Source: Flavobacterium johnsoniae (GTDB taxonomy: Bacteria; Bacteroidota; Bacteroidia; Flavobacteriales; Flavobacteriaceae). From it: a stretch of DNA of 64,000 bases. The position numbers and the translations under genes were made by a program. Of this stretch, positions 25,936 to 34,494 are shown one piece after another. Location of the stretch: contig NZ_CP103794.1 of assembly GCF_030388325.1 (NCBI RefSeq), positions 620,001-684,000 of the forward strand, read 5' to 3'. The notes under the pieces are model-generated. The model saw nothing but the letters and a program-made list of their open reading frames with translations. It had not been told where the DNA came from and did not search any database. How positions within the stretch are numbered: the first letter of the stretch is position 1; each line of letters starts with the position of its first letter.

Positions 25936-25977
25936 AGCAAGTAGGATAGGGGCTTTTCCGCCCCTGTCCTACTTGCT
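25936..25977. other. Candidate oriT hairpin upstream of btgA-mobB
   Basis: A 17-bp stem with a single G-T wobble (25936-25952 with 25961-25977) closes an 8-nt loop CTTTTCCG. It is GC-rich compared with its surroundings and lies in the 192-bp gap just before the mobilization operon, where oriT is expected. It has no T-run, which argues against a simple terminator. Confidence 0.5.
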
Positions 25978-26028
25978 AATTACATTACTAGTTACAAACT
26001 CTTCAAACGATGATATTCACATACAAGT

Positions 26029-26949
26029 CTAATCACTTGCTTTAGTTTTTAGAATCAAGAAATCATTTATATCTTTTGAACCATGAAACAGATACCTAAT
26101 ATCTTTACATCTTGCTCCCGTTGAATTCCACTTTCGTAAACAATTTTCTGTTGCATTCGAACCCGCAAAATCATTGTCCAAAGCAAACAAAATTTCAGAA
26201 TAAATATTTAATACATGGTCTACTTTCGAAAGCATTGATAGAGAATTTAAAATCAAAAAATCTTTTGACTTTTCGTAATTTGGATACAGCGTCAATAATG
26301 AAATGAAATCCGACCATGATTCTAAAACTACTATAGATTTATTGCTATAGTTAATCCATGTAAACCATTTTATTCCTAAACACATTTTTGCATATTTATT
26401 TCGAATTTCAAATTGATTTTGGTCATTCCTAAATCCCACCCCAAAATATTTCCTATCCTTAATTTTATAATACACTTCGATTAAATATCTTTTGCATATT
26501 TCAATGTTCATTTTTCTTGTATCTAAATATTCAATTAAAATTTTATTTTGCAAAAGTTGAATTCTTTCCACATGATATTGCTTTTCTTTTTTTGTCTCGT
26601 GAAAAACATTTTGTTTAGGCGGGTCAAAAGAAAAAATAACATCCTCACTTTGTAGCCACCTAACTGCTTGCAAAAAACTAATGGAAAAATATTTCATAAT
26701 AAAGTCTACAGTATTACCCCCAAAACCTTCTCCAAAGTCATAAAAAAGATTATGCTCACATTTTACAGAAGGTGTTTGCTCTTTCCTCCAATTAGCTTTA
26801 AACCAAAATTGTTCTTTTTTCTTTTCAATGGCATCAATATTTAATCTTTTCAAAATATTAATCATTAGAATGTTTCTTAATTTCTCTATATTGTCCACTA
26901 TAATTTGACTTTTTGTCATACACAGAATCCTTGCGTTATTACACATCAT
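26029..26949 (-). CDS. Toprim-domain primase-like protein
   Basis: A 306-aa protein. Residues about 45-100 resemble a DnaG-type CHC2 domain (FWFKANWRKEQTPSVKC, LFYDFGEGFGGNTVDFI), but the zinc-binding Cys/His set is not complete. The C-terminal part has a toprim domain with a D-x-D in ILFALDNDFAGSNA (about 248). This arrangement is standard for the small replication/primase protein of Bacteroidota mobilizable elements. It probably primes the complementary strand of the excised or transferred element. The first ten residues (MMCNNARILC) look doubtful; the ATG at codon 11 (26919) is an equally good start. Confidence 0.83.
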   Translation of the reverse strand: MMCNNARILCMTKSQIIVDNIEKLRNILMINILKRLNIDAIEKKKEQFWFKANWRKEQTPSVKCEHNLFYDFGEGFGGNTVDFIMKYFSISFLQAVRWLQSEDVIFSFDPPKQNVFHETKKEKQYHVERIQLLQNKILIEYLDTRKMNIEICKRYLIEVYYKIKDRKYFGVGFRNDQNQFEIRNKYAKMCLGIKWFTWINYSNKSIVVLESWSDFISLLTLYPNYEKSKDFLILNSLSMLSKVDHVLNIYSEILFALDNDFAGSNATENCLRKWNSTGARCKDIRYLFHGSKDINDFLILKTKASD

Positions 26950-27035
26950 ATACGCTTATTTCTTCGATAAATAATTGATGAATGAGTATAATACCAATAT
27001 TTGCATATACTCTTTTCGCTTACATAAAAAAAACT

Positions 27036-27069
27036 ATAAGCGTTCAAAAATGGATTTTTGAACGCTTAT
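27036..27069 (-). terminator. Terminator after the HTH gene
   Basis: A perfect 15-bp stem (27036-27050 with 27055-27069) with a 4-nt loop, followed by a T-run on the minus strand. It overlaps the stop codon of the HTH gene and would insulate that gene from the primase gene. Confidence 0.75.
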
Positions 27070-27353
27070 TTTTTTAAGTGCTTGGAAAATTTAGACAAAA
27101 CTTCCTCATCTGAATAAACTTTGTGCTTTCTAATCCATTCAACTATCTCAACTCGATCGAAGAATAAAGCTCCGTTGGTTGGCTTATTATGAGGGATTAA
27201 TTTTTTAGCAGATAATTTGTGAATCGTACTATCCGAAAAGCCTGTATAGTTCATCAAATCTTTAATAGTAAAAATCTCTTTTTGGAACTGATTACCTTTT
27301 GTAATCATCATTTTAATTTCATTTAACTGTTCAATAATTTTTTGTGGGTTCAT
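27066..27353 (-). CDS. Excisionase-type helix-turn-helix DNA-binding protein
   Basis: A 95-aa protein with a MerR/HTH_17-like core: FTIKDLMNYTGFSDSTIHKLSAKKLIPHNKP followed by FFDRVEIVEWIRKHK. This is the excisionase/AlpA-type fold usual in Bacteroidota integrative elements, placed upstream of the primase and mobilization genes. It probably acts as a recombination directionality factor or transcription regulator of the element. The N-terminal 25 residues are a short helix (EQLNEIKMMITKG). Confidence 0.85.
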   Translation of the reverse strand: MNPQKIIEQLNEIKMMITKGNQFQKEIFTIKDLMNYTGFSDSTIHKLSAKKLIPHNKPTNGALFFDRVEIVEWIRKHKVYSDEEVLSKFSKHLKK

Positions 27354-27454
27354 AATTTATGTTTTAGAATTATGAGGCTAAACTACTGGAATGAAACTAG
27401 ATGAAACGTGGAGTTGCGACTTGGTCACATAATAATTCGGTAAAATCTACATTT

Positions 27455-28174
27455 TTAAAGACTTTCATATATTTTTCTTTGATACGGGGTAACAAATAGT
27501 CTTTCTTTATTGGATAATGATTTTTCATTTACAGGAGAATATTTTTCACCTTTTTTGTAAAGAAGTTGTGAAGCTATTATTTTTTTAGGTATTACATTAT
27601 TTGAATCTATTTTTTTTAAAAAAGGAATCATAAATTCATTGATAAAACCGTGTGTTTCATTAGCGTTAATCTCCAATTTAAAAAAACAATTGTCTTTAGA
27701 TTTTTTTAAACAATTGGTTAACAAAATTTGAAAATCAATTAATGATGTGTCGTCACTAAATAGTTCAATTTTTCTGAATTCAATATAATAACGATTTATA
27801 AATTCCTTATTTAAATCGATTAAATTATTAAGTTTTTTATCAGATATATTTTCAGAAGACCTTGATGAATTTTTAAACTGAGATAAATTACTATTTGATT
27901 TTTCTCTATTATAACGATTAAAAATATTATCACCCCTTAAGAAATATATAGATGATACAGTAAGTAAAAACGTAAAAATAGCAGCTAAGCAAAGAATTAT
28001 ATAATTAAATATAACAAAAGTATCATTACTTATCTGGACCATACATAATACTGCAACTGAAAAAGGTAATAAAGGAGCTGCAATAAAAGAAAGTTTTTTA
28101 GATCTAAATACAGAATTTAGCTTTTCAAATTGTCTATGAAGAAAGAAAAAAAATGTTTCAATTCTACCCGCCAT
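27455..28174 (-). CDS. Unknown membrane protein near the right end of the island
   Basis: The 239-aa protein has two hydrophobic helices (about 30-50 and 55-80: FIAAPLLPFSVAVLCMV and YIILCLAAIFTFLLTVSS). A soluble C-terminal part of about 150 residues follows, rich in Asn, Lys and Ser. There is no enzyme motif I recognise. It is the last gene before the tRNA and therefore the rightmost gene of the element. The two-helix hairpin plus cytosolic domain layout is compatible with a membrane effector or a surface-exclusion-type protein, but this is guesswork. Confidence 0.7.
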   Translation of the reverse strand: MAGRIETFFFFLHRQFEKLNSVFRSKKLSFIAAPLLPFSVAVLCMVQISNDTFVIFNYIILCLAAIFTFLLTVSSIYFLRGDNIFNRYNREKSNSNLSQFKNSSRSSENISDKKLNNLIDLNKEFINRYYIEFRKIELFSDDTSLIDFQILLTNCLKKSKDNCFFKLEINANETHGFINEFMIPFLKKIDSNNVIPKKIIASQLLYKKGEKYSPVNEKSLSNKERLFVTPYQRKIYESL

Positions 28175-28294
28175 AATAGTTGTGCTTTTTATTACATAGT
28201 AAAAATACTAAAAAATAAAACTAATTGAAACAGAATGATAAGTTTACTATCTTTGCGGAGTCAGCAATTTGTTATACTAATGTTGTACTGATAG

Positions 28295-28328
28295 AAACAA
28301 AAAAGCCTCTACATTTCTGTAAAGGCTT
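28295..28328 (-). terminator. Element-borne tRNA terminator, right copy of the 34-bp repeat
   Basis: Identical over 34 bases to 5118-5151 and placed just after the 3' end of the rebuilt tRNA. It lies inside the island boundary, so the element brought its own copy, which would terminate the chimeric tRNA transcript. Confidence 0.75.
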
Positions 28329-28338
28329 AGTTTTAACC

Positions 28339-28381
28339 GTGGTCCCACCTGGGCTCGAACCAGGGACCACCTGATTATGAG
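28339..28381. repeat. attR: 43-bp repeat within the intact tRNA gene
   Basis: Exact copy of 5167-5209. Here it is continuous with the tRNA 5' half to its right, giving a complete tRNA gene. Confidence 0.93.
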
Positions 28382-28413
28382 TCAGGTGCTCTAACCAGCT
28401 GAGCTATAGGACC
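28340..28413 (-). tRNA. tRNA with CAT anticodon (Met elongator or Ile2)
   Basis: A 74-nt cloverleaf on the minus strand: 7-bp acceptor stem GGTCCTA/TGGGACC (one G-T pair), D arm AGCTCAGCTGGTTAGAGCA, anticodon stem CCTGA/TCAGG with loop CTCATAA, and T arm GGTTCGAGCC. CCA is not encoded beyond a single C. A CAT anticodon can be elongator Met or the lysidine-modified Ile2, which sequence alone does not settle here. It is the integration target of the island; its 3' 42 bases come from the element side. Confidence 0.95.
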
Positions 28414-28559
28414 GGTTTAGAGGATGCAATATTACTACTATTTTTCATTCACTCCAAATATTTTAAGACATCATTTGTATTTAATTTTAAAACTTTCCTT
28501 GAATTCCAAAAACGAAATTGATTTTCAATGTCTTATTCAAAAACTAAAATGACATTTTT

Positions 28560-28964
28560 TTATTTAATTTCCTGACAAAGCTCCACCAAAACGCCATTTG
28601 TATTCTTCGGATGCAGAAAAACAACCAATTTATTGTCGGCACCTTTCTTCGGAACTTCATTTATCAGTACAAAACCTTCACTTTTTAAGCGCACAATTTC
28701 GGCTTCGATATCATCAACATCAAAAGCGATATGATGAATTCCTTCTCCTTTTTTCTCCAAAAATTTCGCAATCGGACTTTCTGGATTTGTCGCCATCAAA
28801 AGTTCAATTTTATTATTTCCTGTTTGAAAGAAAGAAGTCAGAACGCCCTCGCTTTCTACCGCTTCCATTTTATATGACGTAACACCCAGCATTTTTTCGA
28901 ACAAAATATTGGCATCGTCCATATTTTTTACTGCAATTCCGATATGTTCTATTTTGTTTACCAT
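28560..28964 (-). CDS. mce: Methylmalonyl-CoA epimerase
   Basis: A 134-aa protein of the vicinal-oxygen-chelate (glyoxalase) fold. It has KIEHIGIAVKNMDDA with the first metal His, the ESEGVLTSFF strand, GEGIHHIAFDVDDI with the second His and LVELCQ with the metal Glu at the end. The length is typical. It interconverts (2R)- and (2S)-methylmalonyl-CoA in propionate metabolism. It is chromosomal, outside the island, and follows the 785-aa gene after 10 bases in the same direction. Confidence 0.92.
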   Translation of the reverse strand: MVNKIEHIGIAVKNMDDANILFEKMLGVTSYKMEAVESEGVLTSFFQTGNNKIELLMATNPESPIAKFLEKKGEGIHHIAFDVDDIEAEIVRLKSEGFVLINEVPKKGADNKLVVFLHPKNTNGVLVELCQEIK

Positions 28965-28974
28965 TCTTTAAAAT

Positions 28975-31332
28975 TTATTGATTTACATACGTATTAAAAT
29001 AACCGCATTCCGCAATTACATCTTGATAATATTTCGTATCCGAATAGTCTTTTCTTAGAGTTTTAAACGAATTCCAAGCAATAAAATTAATTTTATCGTC
29101 TTGAATTTCCCAATAACTATTTATCGCGCTGTACTTTTTATTATAATAATCATTTCGCTCGCATTTCGAAATCAGATACAGACATTTTGCTTTTTGTTCT
29201 TTGTTGGAAGCCGCTTCAAACGCTTTTTGATAATACATTTTAGAAACCGAATTGTTCGTAATCATTTCTTTCATTGAATCTCTAAAAGAATACGGACTTG
29301 AACCGTAACCTACAATACTAATTTCATAAAAAGTTCTTCCGTTTCCAAAATGAGAAATATTGTAAAATGCATTTCCTAACAAAAGACTGTTTGTGTAAAC
29401 ATCTTCGTTCTTAACCAATTTATCCTGCATTTCTTTTATCGTAGTCAAGAAATCCATGTAAGTATATTTTCTTTTTTGATAGGCCGCGTGATCGCAATCG
29501 TGACAATCTTTTATACTTCCGTTAAACGGATTTCCAAGAAACTTATAATATTGAACCGAATCTGCTTGTTTCAAAAACTCAATTGCTTCTGGAATTTTGT
29601 TTTTGAAAGTTGCCTGAACTGCTTGAAAATTATTGATATCTTTCAATTTCAAACTATAAATTCCGGCACCAATTTTCTCAATTTCAGATTTATTCGTTTT
29701 TTCCAAAAAACTCTTAATTGCCAACAAATCTTTTTCATTGTCATAAAATGAATTTCCGTCGTTCCAATAACTGTAACGCGATTCGCCGAAAATCTCAGCC
29801 AAAACTAGATTTCCTTTTTCTTTATAAAGGTTAGACAAATAACTTCTGCTCCATGAAGAAGCATTTTGATATCGAAATTCTTGTCCTTTATATGTTTTTG
29901 GAAGTTCATAATAAAGCCAATTCAAATCTGCAAGAATTGTTTTCTCATTTTTATCTGTCAATTTATCAATCTTACTCAGATTGTTTACAAAACGCAATAA
30001 TCGAAGTTGCATTCCGGCCAATTCTGTTTTCGGAAGCGTTTTTTCTGCTTTGCTAAAATTCTTATCTGCATTGGCATAATCGCCTTTTAGCGTTTGAAGA
30101 TATCCAATTGCCATATCCCACAAATACGGTTTTTCTGTATTTCCAGCGGCGGAAATTTTAACCATTAAATCAAATTCGCCGTTATCAATTTTAGCTTTAT
30201 TTTCGGTTTTATTTTCTGCGACGGTTTGTGGTTTTGGCTTTTGATTTTCTCCCCCACTCTGCTGAAAAGAATTATTGATTTTTTGCTCTAAAGAATTTAC
30301 CAATCGGGTTGCCAGATAATTCAAATGTTCGCTTTTCGGATCTAATTCATAGATTTTTTCAATGGCTTGTTTTTCATCTTTGTAATATCCATGAATTGCC
30401 CAAAGTGCAGCTTTCTCTTTATTATTTTTTGCCATTGCTAAAGCTTTACTCCAATCTGACTCGTTTTTTGGACGAAAACTATACGCCGTTACGACTCTTA
30501 ATTCTGGACATTTATCAAAAACTTGAGCATACAAATAATTCGAAACCGCATATTTTTTTTGTTTATGATTGATTCCCGCCACATACGCCAAAGCACGATA
30601 ATACAAAGTGTTTTTGGCTACAGAACTTTCGGTTTTATTAAAAAAGTCAATGGCTTTCTGTTTGTCATTACTATAAAAACGCGCTTTCATCGTCAAAAAC
30701 CAATATCTGTTTTTCAAAAACGGATCAGATAAAGTGTTATAAACGTTTTCAATCGACTGGATCATTTTGGCGTCATTGAAAGTTTTTGCCACAACCGGAT
30801 CGTAACTCCAATAATCTTCGCCAATAGAAACCGTTTCTATCTTTTGAGCTAAATATAAAAACTCGATAAAGTTTTTTACTTTCTCATCTTTCAAATTGAG
30901 CTTTTTGCCCCATTTCTGAGAACCTTTATTTTCTTTTTTCGTTTTATAAAAAACATGAAGATCTGTTACTTCTTCTTTATTTTTGATTTTATCTTTTTCA
31001 TCAGAATAATATCTTGGCTTTTCATCTCCAATTAAAAAATAATTTACCGTTGTAGTATCAACTTTTCCTTTTAAATAATCTGCCCAATCCGATTTTATAT
31101 TTTTATTGAAGCGAGAATTATGCTGAGTATCGAATCCAATTCCGTAGAAAATACCGCCCGATAAAAACAAAGGCGAATACGATTTGTCGGCAAAAGTTTC
31201 TGGTGTAAAATTAGAATTGTAACCAAAGAAATCCCAATCGTCTCCTCCAGCGCAGGCGTATATAATTCCGTATGCAGAAAGCAAAACGGCACTAGAAACA
31301 AGAAATAACTTGCTTAAAAGTATTTTTTTCAT
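28975..31332 (-). CDS. Unknown exported protein with helical (TPR-like) repeats
   Basis: The 785-aa protein begins with a hydrophobic signal sequence (MKKILLSKLFLVSSAVLLSA) followed by YACAGGDDWDFFGYNSNF. The remainder is rich in helical Leu/Ala/Lys/Tyr segments such as DKNFSKAEKTLPKTELAGMQLRL, suggesting TPR-like repeats. A Lys/Gln-rich linker lies about at residues 350-390. I do not recognise the family. Its start overlaps the 334-aa lipoprotein gene by 41 bases in another frame, so the two are tightly linked. An envelope role is likely from the signal sequence. Confidence 0.8.
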   Translation of the reverse strand: MKKILLSKLFLVSSAVLLSAYGIIYACAGGDDWDFFGYNSNFTPETFADKSYSPLFLSGGIFYGIGFDTQHNSRFNKNIKSDWADYLKGKVDTTTVNYFLIGDEKPRYYSDEKDKIKNKEEVTDLHVFYKTKKENKGSQKWGKKLNLKDEKVKNFIEFLYLAQKIETVSIGEDYWSYDPVVAKTFNDAKMIQSIENVYNTLSDPFLKNRYWFLTMKARFYSNDKQKAIDFFNKTESSVAKNTLYYRALAYVAGINHKQKKYAVSNYLYAQVFDKCPELRVVTAYSFRPKNESDWSKALAMAKNNKEKAALWAIHGYYKDEKQAIEKIYELDPKSEHLNYLATRLVNSLEQKINNSFQQSGGENQKPKPQTVAENKTENKAKIDNGEFDLMVKISAAGNTEKPYLWDMAIGYLQTLKGDYANADKNFSKAEKTLPKTELAGMQLRLLRFVNNLSKIDKLTDKNEKTILADLNWLYYELPKTYKGQEFRYQNASSWSRSYLSNLYKEKGNLVLAEIFGESRYSYWNDGNSFYDNEKDLLAIKSFLEKTNKSEIEKIGAGIYSLKLKDINNFQAVQATFKNKIPEAIEFLKQADSVQYYKFLGNPFNGSIKDCHDCDHAAYQKRKYTYMDFLTTIKEMQDKLVKNEDVYTNSLLLGNAFYNISHFGNGRTFYEISIVGYGSSPYSFRDSMKEMITNNSVSKMYYQKAFEAASNKEQKAKCLYLISKCERNDYYNKKYSAINSYWEIQDDKINFIAWNSFKTLRKDYSDTKYYQDVIAECGYFNTYVNQ

Positions 31333-32296
31333 AATTATTTAAATTGAATTCGTCTAAATCGTAAAATATAATTTCGTTTGGCTTTTCAATAAGATTCTCT
31401 TCCAAATCTTTTGCCATTTCTTTTAAATCTTCTGTTTTAATTTCTTCTATTTTCAGCAAATCATTCTCTTCATAAAAAACTCCATTTTTATAATTCGATT
31501 GCTTTACTCTAAAGAAAATCGGACTTATTTTTTCAAAATTTGAATCTTTTTCTAAAGCCGAACTATTTATTTTAGAACGAAGTCCGACCACTTTATTGTT
31601 TCGAATATGAACTGCCCAAGAATAAATTGGAAATGCAAAATCAAGATGAAGCGGATATTTCTTTAAACTTTTAAGATATCTTGCCGCCACTTTTTGATCG
31701 TAAATCGAATTTAACGAATCGGGCGCAATCGATCCCATATTATAATACATCAAAACACCAGAATCTACATTCGGAATTTTAGTTTTTTTGAAATATTTCA
31801 CTTGGTGAAGTCGAATTGTTGCCGAAAGTTTTTTCTTCGAAAGCTGTTTAAAAACTTCAATAAATTTAAGGTAATTGTTTTTGCTTTCTAAACTCCAATC
31901 GCAATCAATTTGAATTTCTTGGCAAGTAATTTTGTTTTTAGAATTGATTTGTTCGATAAAATCAAAAGCTTTTTGAGCTAAATCTTTTACATCAAGTTTC
32001 TGCTGCAGCATAACTTTGTTCTGAATAAAAACAACGGGAACAATTTGATATTGTTTTGGATTTTCCTCAAATCGAATCGGACTAATCGGAAATGGAAGTT
32101 TAGATTTTGGATGTAATCCGATGTCAAAATATCTTAAATAAAGCTTATTAACTTTATTTTCTTCTAAAACTTCTTTTTCTTTTTCTGAAAATTTAAAAAT
32201 CGTTTTCCAATAATAAAAAGAGATTGTAGGCATATCATTTTTACTGCAAGCAAACAGCAAAAAGAGACATAAAATGGAAAAAAAACGTTTTAACAA
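31292..32296 (-). CDS. Unknown lipoprotein
   Basis: A 334-aa protein with a lipoprotein signal peptide (MLKRFFSILCLFLLFACSKND; lipobox FAC). The body contains YLRYFDIGLH, QEIQIDCDWSLESKNNYLKF, LSATIRLHQVKYF, VLMYYNMGSI and LDFAFPIYSWAV. These are strands spaced as in a TIM-barrel, with conserved-looking acidic residues (IQIDCDW) at strand ends, so a glycoside-hydrolase-like fold is possible. That is inference. It overlaps the following 785-aa gene by 41 bases and is surely coexpressed with it. Confidence 0.8.
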   Translation of the reverse strand: MLKRFFSILCLFLLFACSKNDMPTISFYYWKTIFKFSEKEKEVLEENKVNKLYLRYFDIGLHPKSKLPFPISPIRFEENPKQYQIVPVVFIQNKVMLQQKLDVKDLAQKAFDFIEQINSKNKITCQEIQIDCDWSLESKNNYLKFIEVFKQLSKKKLSATIRLHQVKYFKKTKIPNVDSGVLMYYNMGSIAPDSLNSIYDQKVAARYLKSLKKYPLHLDFAFPIYSWAVHIRNNKVVGLRSKINSSALEKDSNFEKISPIFFRVKQSNYKNGVFYEENDLLKIEEIKTEDLKEMAKDLEENLIEKPNEIIFYDLDEFNLNNYEKNTFKQVISCF

Positions 32297-32470
32297 AACT
32301 CAGAAAATTACATTTGAAACCAAAAGTAAGAAATTATAGCTGTTTAAAATATTCGAAATAGCAAAAAATAGCAACGAAATCTAAAAAACCAAAACCCTAA
32401 TAAATAGCCAAAAAATTTCAATTAAAGCAAATATAATCGTTATTTTGTGCAATCAAATTGAAAAACCCTT

Positions 32471-34159
32471 ATGTTGAAAAACACCTTAAAATATATTTCA
32501 TTTATTATAGTAATATCAATGATAAGCTGTGCAAAAAGAGGCAGTATTACTGGCGGTTTAAAAGATACTTTAGCGCCAGTTTTGATATCTAGTTTTCCTG
32601 AAAATTACAGCACAAACTTTAAAGGAAATACGATTACTTTAAATTTTGATGAATATATCAAGCTTAAAAACCTGAACAAACAGCTGATTATTTCTCCGCC
32701 GATGAAGCACGAGCCACTTTTCTCGCCAACATCGGTTAGTAAATTTATTAAAATCGACATTAAAGACACTCTACAGCCAAATACTACTTACAGTTTTAAT
32801 TTTGGACAGGCTATTACAGATAATAATGAAGGAAATGCTATAAATCAGTTTAAATATGTTTTTTCAACTGGTCCGTATATTGACTCTTTAAAATTAAGCG
32901 GACGAATTAAAGATGCAAAAGATAAATATGTAGATAATTTTGTTTCTGTAATGTTGTATGAAGTAAATGACAAGTTTAAAGATTCTACCATTTACAAAGA
33001 TTTTCCGCGTTATATTACCAACACTTTAGATAGTTTGAGAACTTTTCAGTTTGAGAATTTAAAAGAAGGAAAATATCTTTTGGTTGCTTTGAAGGATAAA
33101 GGCGGGAACAATAAATTTAATCCGAAAGACGATAAAATTGGATTTTTAAAACAATATATCACAATTCCGACTGATACGGTTTACGAACTAGAATTATTTA
33201 AAGAAGTATTGCCTTTCAAAGCTTTCAAACCAATTCAGGCTTCTGGAAACAGATTATTACTTCCGTACGAAGGAAAACAAGATCTTAAGAATGCCAAACC
33301 AAAAATCGTTCTTAAAAACGGAAATGAAGTTCTGGAAACCATCGTAACGCAATTCCCTAAAAAAGACTCGCTTCAACTTTGGTTTAAGCCTCTAAAAACA
33401 GATTCATTATCGTTGCAAGTATCAAAAGACAACTTTGACAAAAAGTTTTCTTTGAAGATTAAAAACATGAAAAAAGACACCTTAAATATTAAGGCGGTAC
33501 AAAATGGTGTCATTAATTTTAGAGAACGTTTTACGCTGGAAACCGAAACTCCTTTGGTAAAATTTGATAAATCTAAAATTTCATTGGTCAATAAAGATTC
33601 TACAGCAGTAGATTTCACTACCGAATATGACGAGTTTGAACAAAAGCTCTATGTCGATTTCAAAAAAGAACCTGTAGAAAAGTATAATTTCACATTCTTG
33701 CCAGGCGCTTTAACTGACTTTTACGAAAAGGCAAATGACACTTTATCTTTTAAATTAACTACTAAAGAATTAGAAGATTATGGTAATTTGGTATTGAATC
33801 TCAAAAATGTAAAACGTTTTCCGATTATTGTAGATATAACAAACAAAAAAGGAGACGAAGTTCTTGCGAGCGCATATTCTGAAGGCGAAACCAAAATTAC
33901 ATTCAATTTAGTTGTTCCTACAGAATTTACGATTCGTGTCATTTATGATGACAATAAAAATAAAGTTTACGACACCGGAAATTTCTTAAAGAAAACCTAT
34001 TCTGAGGAAGTGTTTTATCATCAAAAAGGCGTCGATGTCCGATCGAATTGGGATGTAGAAGAAACTATTGACCTTAGCATACCATTTAGTCCAGAAGTCG
34101 AGAAAAAGACAGACGACAAAAAGAAAAAAGAAGCCGAAAAGAAACGGAAGGCTTTCTAA
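32471..34159 (+). CDS. Ig-like domain lipoprotein
   Basis: The 562-aa protein carries a lipobox near the start (IVISMISCAKRGSITGG). The first domain (about 30-130, LAPVLISSFPENYSTNFKGNTITLNFDEYIKLKN) is an SbsA-type bacterial Ig-like domain. Then come beta-rich segments, including KLSGRIKDAKDKYVDNFVSV and GKYLLVALKDKGGNNKFNPKDDK, resembling carboxypeptidase-regulatory-like folds. The C-terminus is a charged KKTDDKKKKEAEKKRKAF tail. Such proteins are common outer-membrane lipoproteins in Flavobacteriia with no defined role. A near copy of the last 11 codons lies 610 bases downstream (34741-34769). A terminator follows at 34191-34230. Confidence 0.88.
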   Translation: MLKNTLKYISFIIVISMISCAKRGSITGGLKDTLAPVLISSFPENYSTNFKGNTITLNFDEYIKLKNLNKQLIISPPMKHEPLFSPTSVSKFIKIDIKDTLQPNTTYSFNFGQAITDNNEGNAINQFKYVFSTGPYIDSLKLSGRIKDAKDKYVDNFVSVMLYEVNDKFKDSTIYKDFPRYITNTLDSLRTFQFENLKEGKYLLVALKDKGGNNKFNPKDDKIGFLKQYITIPTDTVYELELFKEVLPFKAFKPIQASGNRLLLPYEGKQDLKNAKPKIVLKNGNEVLETIVTQFPKKDSLQLWFKPLKTDSLSLQVSKDNFDKKFSLKIKNMKKDTLNIKAVQNGVINFRERFTLETETPLVKFDKSKISLVNKDSTAVDFTTEYDEFEQKLYVDFKKEPVEKYNFTFLPGALTDFYEKANDTLSFKLTTKELEDYGNLVLNLKNVKRFPIIVDITNKKGDEVLASAYSEGETKITFNLVVPTEFTIRVIYDDNKNKVYDTGNFLKKTYSEEVFYHQKGVDVRSNWDVEETIDLSIPFSPEVEKKTDDKKKKEAEKKRKAF

Positions 34160-34190
34160 AGACTAAAAAATCACATCTAACATTTATAAA

Positions 34191-34230
34191 AAAACCTCGA
34201 GATATCTCTACATCTCGAGGTTTTTCTTTT
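34191..34230. terminator. Bidirectional terminator between the Ig-like lipoprotein gene and the peptide precursor gene
   Basis: A 9-bp perfect stem CCTCGAGAT/ATCTCGAGG (34195-34203 with 34212-34220), an 8-nt loop, an A-run before it and T-runs after it. It serves both converging genes. Confidence 0.8.
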
Positions 34231-34245
34231 TAAGAAGTTATTATC

Positions 34246-34494
34246 TTAACAAACTATGCTAAAATTTCCTTCACCGCATATAGAAGTTGCAACACCAACT
34301 GTGTAAGCAGCCATTGAGTTACCTGTTCTTCCTGCTGAAGCTCCACTTACACATGTCCATTTGCAAAATTGGGTACCATAAACATCACCGTCAGGATGTT
34401 CTAGGGGAACAGTGCCTCCAAATGTATTTTTCATTTCATTTGCGGTAAGCGAACTAATAGTGTTCGACAAAATCATTTCTTTAAGTTTTTTCAT
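34246..34494 (-). CDS. Double-glycine leader peptide precursor (bacteriocin/natural-product type)
   Basis: The 82-aa peptide has a leader MKKLKEMILSNTISSLTANEMKNTFGG that fits the Bacteroidota GG-precursor type (LT/S-x-x-EM-x-x-x-GG). Cleavage after GG would release a core of about 55 residues with four Cys (FCKWTC, ICGEG, IVC end) and several Ser/Thr. Four Cys could form two disulfides or be modified. No peptidase-containing ABC transporter, radical-SAM or lanthionine-forming enzyme lies nearby, so it is an orphan precursor. The family assignment rests on the leader only. Confidence 0.72.
   Translation of the reverse strand: MKKLKEMILSNTISSLTANEMKNTFGGTVPLEHPDGDVYGTQFCKWTCVSGASAGRTGNSMAAYTVGVATSICGEGNFSIVC

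Larger units (their letters stand above)
5167..28381. mobile_element. Integrative mobilizable element in a tRNA(CAT) gene, with defence cargo
   Basis: Bounded by 43-bp direct repeats at 5167-5209 and 28339-28381, a unit of about 23.2 kb. It carries a tyrosine integrase at the left, an excisionase-like HTH gene, a toprim/primase gene, BtgA and a MobB relaxase at the right, and defence-type genes between. There is no coupling protein, VirB4 or other transfer gene, so it must use a helper's conjugation machinery. All genes except the integrase point left. The tRNA is regenerated at the right end, together with an element-borne copy of the terminator, so insertion should not destroy tRNA expression. 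Confidence 0.9.

Noticed and set aside
5167..28381. Possibility that the island is a prophage
   Set aside because: No capsid, terminase, portal, tail or lysis genes are present, whereas a relaxase and BtgA are.
5167..28381. Possibility that the island is a self-transmissible ICE
   Set aside because: No coupling protein, VirB4/TraG or other transfer genes between the att sites.
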